From Paraburkholderia sp. BL25I1N1 (GTDB lineage: Bacteria > Pseudomonadota > Gammaproteobacteria > Burkholderiales > Burkholderiaceae), in the NCBI RefSeq assembly GCF_003002025.1, contig NZ_PVZB01000042.1:1-48239 (forward strand): a stretch of 48,239 nt of DNA, written 5' to 3'. Shown here piece after piece: positions 45,398-48,239 of the stretch. Every line of letters starts with the position of its first letter. Position 1 is the first letter of the stretch. Under the pieces are notes generated by a model that worked only from the letters and a program-made list of their open reading frames with translations, was not told where the DNA came from and ran no database searches. A program made the position numbers and the translations under genes.

Positions 45398-46116
45398 GGC
45401 TCGCCGCGATCAATTACGTCGCCGACAGACTCTAATGCTGCCGGGCATGGCTTTAAACTGAATTCCACCTCTTCCGTGTCCCCTCCTGATATGGAGTCAG
45501 CCTGGGAACGCACGGGCTTTTTTCTGCCCGAACCGCTGCTCAAAACAGAAGAAAGATAGTCGACTGCGAGGCAGGACCCTCTCATTTGCCGGGTGCGCCG
45601 CCATTGGAGGATTTCGGCATTTTGAACAGCAATTTGCCGGCCGCGGCGCAAATGAAAATGCGGTCGCAGTGGGTTCAAAAAACGACGGGCCGCGGCAGCT
45701 CGACATTTTCGTCTGGCCAGGTAATGTGCGGCTCACAGCCTGCGCAATCGGCGGGCGGTTTGGCGTTGAATGGAAGGCGCCAACCACTTGGCAGGCAGTG
45801 CAATGTCACCTGAGTCGTCGAAACGCACTGGGCGCTGGAGACAGATGCAAACATATTCCGGCTTACCGGTAAAACCAGGTCAGGGCCGCAGGAAAGTCTC
45901 CCATAATTGAGAGGGACCCTGTATGAGGACAAGGACAGGCATCATCGTGAAATCGTGAACCAACATAGGGTGAACAGGGAAGCGCAGTTTCCTCCCAGAA
46001 AGCGATTCGAGGAAGCTTAACCATTGAAGTCGGAGTCAGGGAGCGCAGCCCGGCGGTCGCATTGAGCCACAGGCCGCCTTGAAAAATGCCCAACGACCCC
46101 CGGCGTCTATGTCAGA
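45398..46116. other. Gene-poor stretch
   Basis: No gene is supported. Minus-strand frames near 45500-45930 have coding-like patches in different phases, as expected for a decayed gene. Confidence 0.35.
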
Positions 46117-46575
46117 TCAGGCGTTCATGGAGATTGGCGAACTGGCGTTCCCCGCGAGGAACGCTCTCAGCTTCCGCTCTGCCGCAAGTACCTCGTGTAG
46201 CGGTACACCGGCCAGTTGCGAATCATAAAGGGCAACAAGCGCTTCGAAGTCATCAATCGTGTCGCCCGGCAAACGCCACTCGCCACACTCGTGAGCGCGC
46301 GCCAAAGTCGCTTCAACGGCGTACTCGGCGATCCTGAACTGCTCCACGGGGCGACTTCCAAATCCAGCACGCTGCAGGAACCAGCTCAGATACACCGCGC
46401 GCATCAATTCATTGATCAGGTGTCCATTTCCGTGACCGCTCCGACACGCGACGAGAGCAAGATGAATGGCAAGCGACTGCTCGCTCGCCGAAGCGCGATC
46501 CATTGGCAACAAAAGCGCCTTGGTCAACGGTCTATGGCCGCGGGCACTGCGGGTTTTGTTTCGTCTGGAAGACAC
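46117..46575 (-). CDS. Conserved hypothetical protein, Burkholderia-type
   Basis: A 152-residue helical protein of a type I associate with Burkholderia genomes, often annotated without firm basis as a Fis-like regulator. Seen: basic N-terminus (RRNKTRSARGHRPLTKALLL), then AIHLALVACRSGHGNGHLIN, LMRAVYLSWFLQRAGFG, and LALYDSQLAGVPLHEVLAAE-like closing helices. The start is GTG at 46575. No helix-turn-helix typical of Fis is evident, so function is unknown. Confidence 0.6.
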   Translation of the reverse strand: MSSRRNKTRSARGHRPLTKALLLPMDRASASEQSLAIHLALVACRSGHGNGHLINELMRAVYLSWFLQRAGFGSRPVEQFRIAEYAVEATLARAHECGEWRLPGDTIDDFEALVALYDSQLAGVPLHEVLAAERKLRAFLAGNASSPISMNA

Positions 46576-46898
46576 AGATTCGAGGTTACAAGGAGCGTTT
46601 GGTGAACGGACGAATTATAGCTGGATAACTCGCGACATGTTCAACAGCCGCCCCGATGACTTCAGTGCGAGACAGCGAGAGCGCGGCGTTCGCCTTGCGG
46701 CCATACTCGCAACGGCTTTCCCCCGACCTCGGCCCGCAGCGCACCCGGCGCGACGTGTCGATCACACCCACAAAGTCGCGACGAAGTGGGCAGCGACCGG
46801 GCGCGATTCGCTGGGCAGTCCTGCCGTTTGATTCGCAGGCGGCATTTCTCGCAATGTGCCGCCGAAATACCCTCTAGCAGAGCGCGTTCGCAGCCTGA
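46576..46898. other. Intergenic stretch
   Basis: No supported gene or signal. Confidence 0.35.
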
Positions 46899-47114
46899 GG
46901 CTTTGCGAGGAAGTCGTCGTGGTCGAGCGAACTAGACCAAATGCGCCAACGCATCGTCGGCAACTGGAAAGAGCCGGCTGCACTGCTTCGTGACCGACTG
47001 AATTCCAATCGATGTGCCTTTATCGCGCGCCACCACGGAATGTTCTCTCTGGTCGGATTCAACGCGCGGCAAATCTCGACCTTACGCAAAAAGCACTCTG
47101 TCTATATCGCCTGA
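46899..47114 (+). pseudogene. C-terminal fragment of an aspartate/aromatic aminotransferase
   Basis: One frame reads SELDQMRQRIVGNWKEPAAL, then FIARHHGMFSLVGFNARQIS and LRKKHSVYIA before a stop. This matches the C-terminal domain of AspC/TyrB aminotransferases (MR-x-R-I, then R/H-GMFS-x-x-G, then L-R-x-x-x-S-x-Y). The PLP-binding domain and the final N-S-G-R segment are absent, and a stop precedes the fragment at 46896-46898. It is a decayed remnant, next to a recombinase remnant. Confidence 0.6.
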
Positions 47115-47140
47115 TTCAAGACTGAATTTCGCAAGTCGAT

Positions 47141-47692
47141 TTGCGCCAAGCATTGAGGATGTTGCAGGAGCGTTTGCCCACGTCGTTCAGGCTTCTACTA
47201 GACACCTCGCTCGCGCTGCCGGTCGGCCAGTCACTCAAGCCACTCACGCGCGCCGCGTTGCACCGGATCGTGAAGGACGTCTTCAGCGGCGCCGCAGACT
47301 CGTTGCGTTCGCGTGGCGACGACCATGCGCAGCGCGCTGACCACCTCGAGTAGGCATCGGCACACTGGCTACGTCACAGTGCCGGGTCACATATGGCGGA
47401 TCAGCACCTCGATCTGCGACTCGTGCGCGATAACCTCGGGCATGCCTCACTGACGACAACCAGTCAGTATCTGCACATGGACGATGATCGCCGGCATCGC
47501 GAAACCGACGAGAACACCGGATCGACTGTGACGCTCGACGCGACCCGGACGATGACGGCGAGAGGTCGACTCCGGCGCCACTATCCCCTCCCCCGACCGG
47601 CGGCAACTCAAGGCTTGATCAGGAAATCGTCGGCCTTGAGTCTACCACTTCGCCCGGACGCAGACGGATCCTTCTTTCAGCGACCGCGATAA
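47141..47692 (+). pseudogene. Tyrosine recombinase (phage-integrase family), C-terminal part with in-frame stop
   Basis: The catalytic domain is readable in one frame: ALPVGQSLKPLTRAALHRIV, then a TAG at 47351-47353, then ASAHWLRHSAGSHMADQHLD, LVRDNLGHASLTTTSQYLHM and DDDRRHRET. The box II residues H-x-x-R (HWLRH), the H of LGHAS and the nucleophile Tyr of TSQYLH are intact. The N-terminal core-binding half and the box I Arg are not found, and after DRRHRET the frame runs on into non-homologous sequence. The amber codon is the only break within the visible catalytic part. Confidence 0.7.
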
Positions 47693-48239
47693 TGCGGCGC
47701 CGTCCGTCAGCAAAAGCCTTAGCATGCGGACCTGGTCAGCACCGGCGGGTAACCAGAATCGCGCTTCGAGCGCTTCCCGCGTGATCGCACAGGCGACCTG
47801 CCGTGTAGCCCGGTGCGGGCCTCATAGAAGACCGGGTGGCGGGCACGCGACGGCGAAAGACGGTTAGTTGCATCCTTTCATTCAAGCCGGACCGCAAAGT
47901 GAGCCTTTACGGGAGAGCAACCGCCTTCTGAAGGCAATCAGCTGTCAGGCCCGTGGATTTCTCCACAAACGCGCGCGTTCGATTCCGCGGATAAAGAGAG
48001 GCCGCCCTTGACCTATTCGTCCACTGGACTTCACTGTTGCGAACAATGTCTTCCGCACGTACTGCAAGTTGCAGGTGTTGTTCAATAATGAGGAAGCAGA
48101 TCGACCGCGTTCTGATGGCTCTGTCGCGATAAGGATGGCAGGACGAGAAAGTGCCGATATGATAAGGATGACTTAGATGACCAGCGAATAGAATTGCTCT
48201 GCAGCAGTCAACTGGATCCCAGCGGGTTTCATCTGCCCC
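47693..48239. other. Window end, no gene seen
   Basis: No open frame of interest and no recognised repeat. Nothing can be said about whether a gene starts beyond the edge. Confidence 0.35.

Noticed and set aside
44826..45413. 195-codon minus-strand frame
   Set aside because: The product is a run of Arg-rich sequence with no plausible start, and part of it overlaps a better coding-like frame on the + strand (45206-45397).

Overview
The window looks like chromosomal DNA of a Burkholderiaceae bacterium, most likely Paraburkholderia, Caballeronia or Burkholderia. The basis is family recognition: GC-rich codon use, a cepacian-like order of export genes (manC, wcaJ, wza, wzb, wzc), and several small proteins of a Burkholderia type. 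No rRNA, tRNA or marker gene fixes the genus.

Left part (1-20 kb). A truncated rmlA and an overlapping rmlC (dTDP-rhamnose synthesis) and a secreted Ser/Thr-rich protein of unknown function run on the + strand. Facing them is one long minus-strand exopolysaccharide operon of 13 tightly packed genes, read from 19.28 kb down to 2.60 kb. Its order is manC (GDP-mannose), wcaJ (initiating phosphoglycosyl transferase), wza (outer-membrane export), wzb (phosphatase), wzc (tyrosine autokinase and chain length), a GT2, wzy, wzx, a pyruvyl transferase, three GT-B glycosyltransferases and a beta-helix protein with a GH28-like GDDC motif and a Tat-like leader. Together they describe Wzx/Wzy-dependent synthesis of a pyruvylated heteropolysaccharide. 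About 1.15 kb upstream of manC holds no convincing gene but carries inverted repeats and a strong hairpin.

Middle (20-34 kb). This is gene-poor and littered with decayed sequence: an IS21 istA/istB remnant, three copies of one small unknown protein family, and one of two copies of a second small family (the other lies at 44.7 kb). Intact genes are few: a second, active-site-altered rmlC paralogue, galU, two GATase1/AraC regulators of the GlxA/FtrA type, and a PAP2 phosphatase.

Right part (34-48 kb). A YjbH-family outer-membrane protein with a downstream lipoprotein suggests a second envelope-polysaccharide function. It is followed by a membrane protein divergent from a MarR-like regulator, a third GATase1/AraC paralogue, a TonB-dependent receptor and a Burkholderia-type hypothetical. 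The end holds an aminotransferase fragment and a tyrosine-recombinase pseudogene, which mark an eroded accessory region.

I see no defence system, CRISPR array or intact mobile element. The most unusual items are the GH28-like protein built into the EPS operon, the RmlC paralogue that has lost several catalytic residues, and the three regulator paralogues, two of which share a duplicated upstream region.
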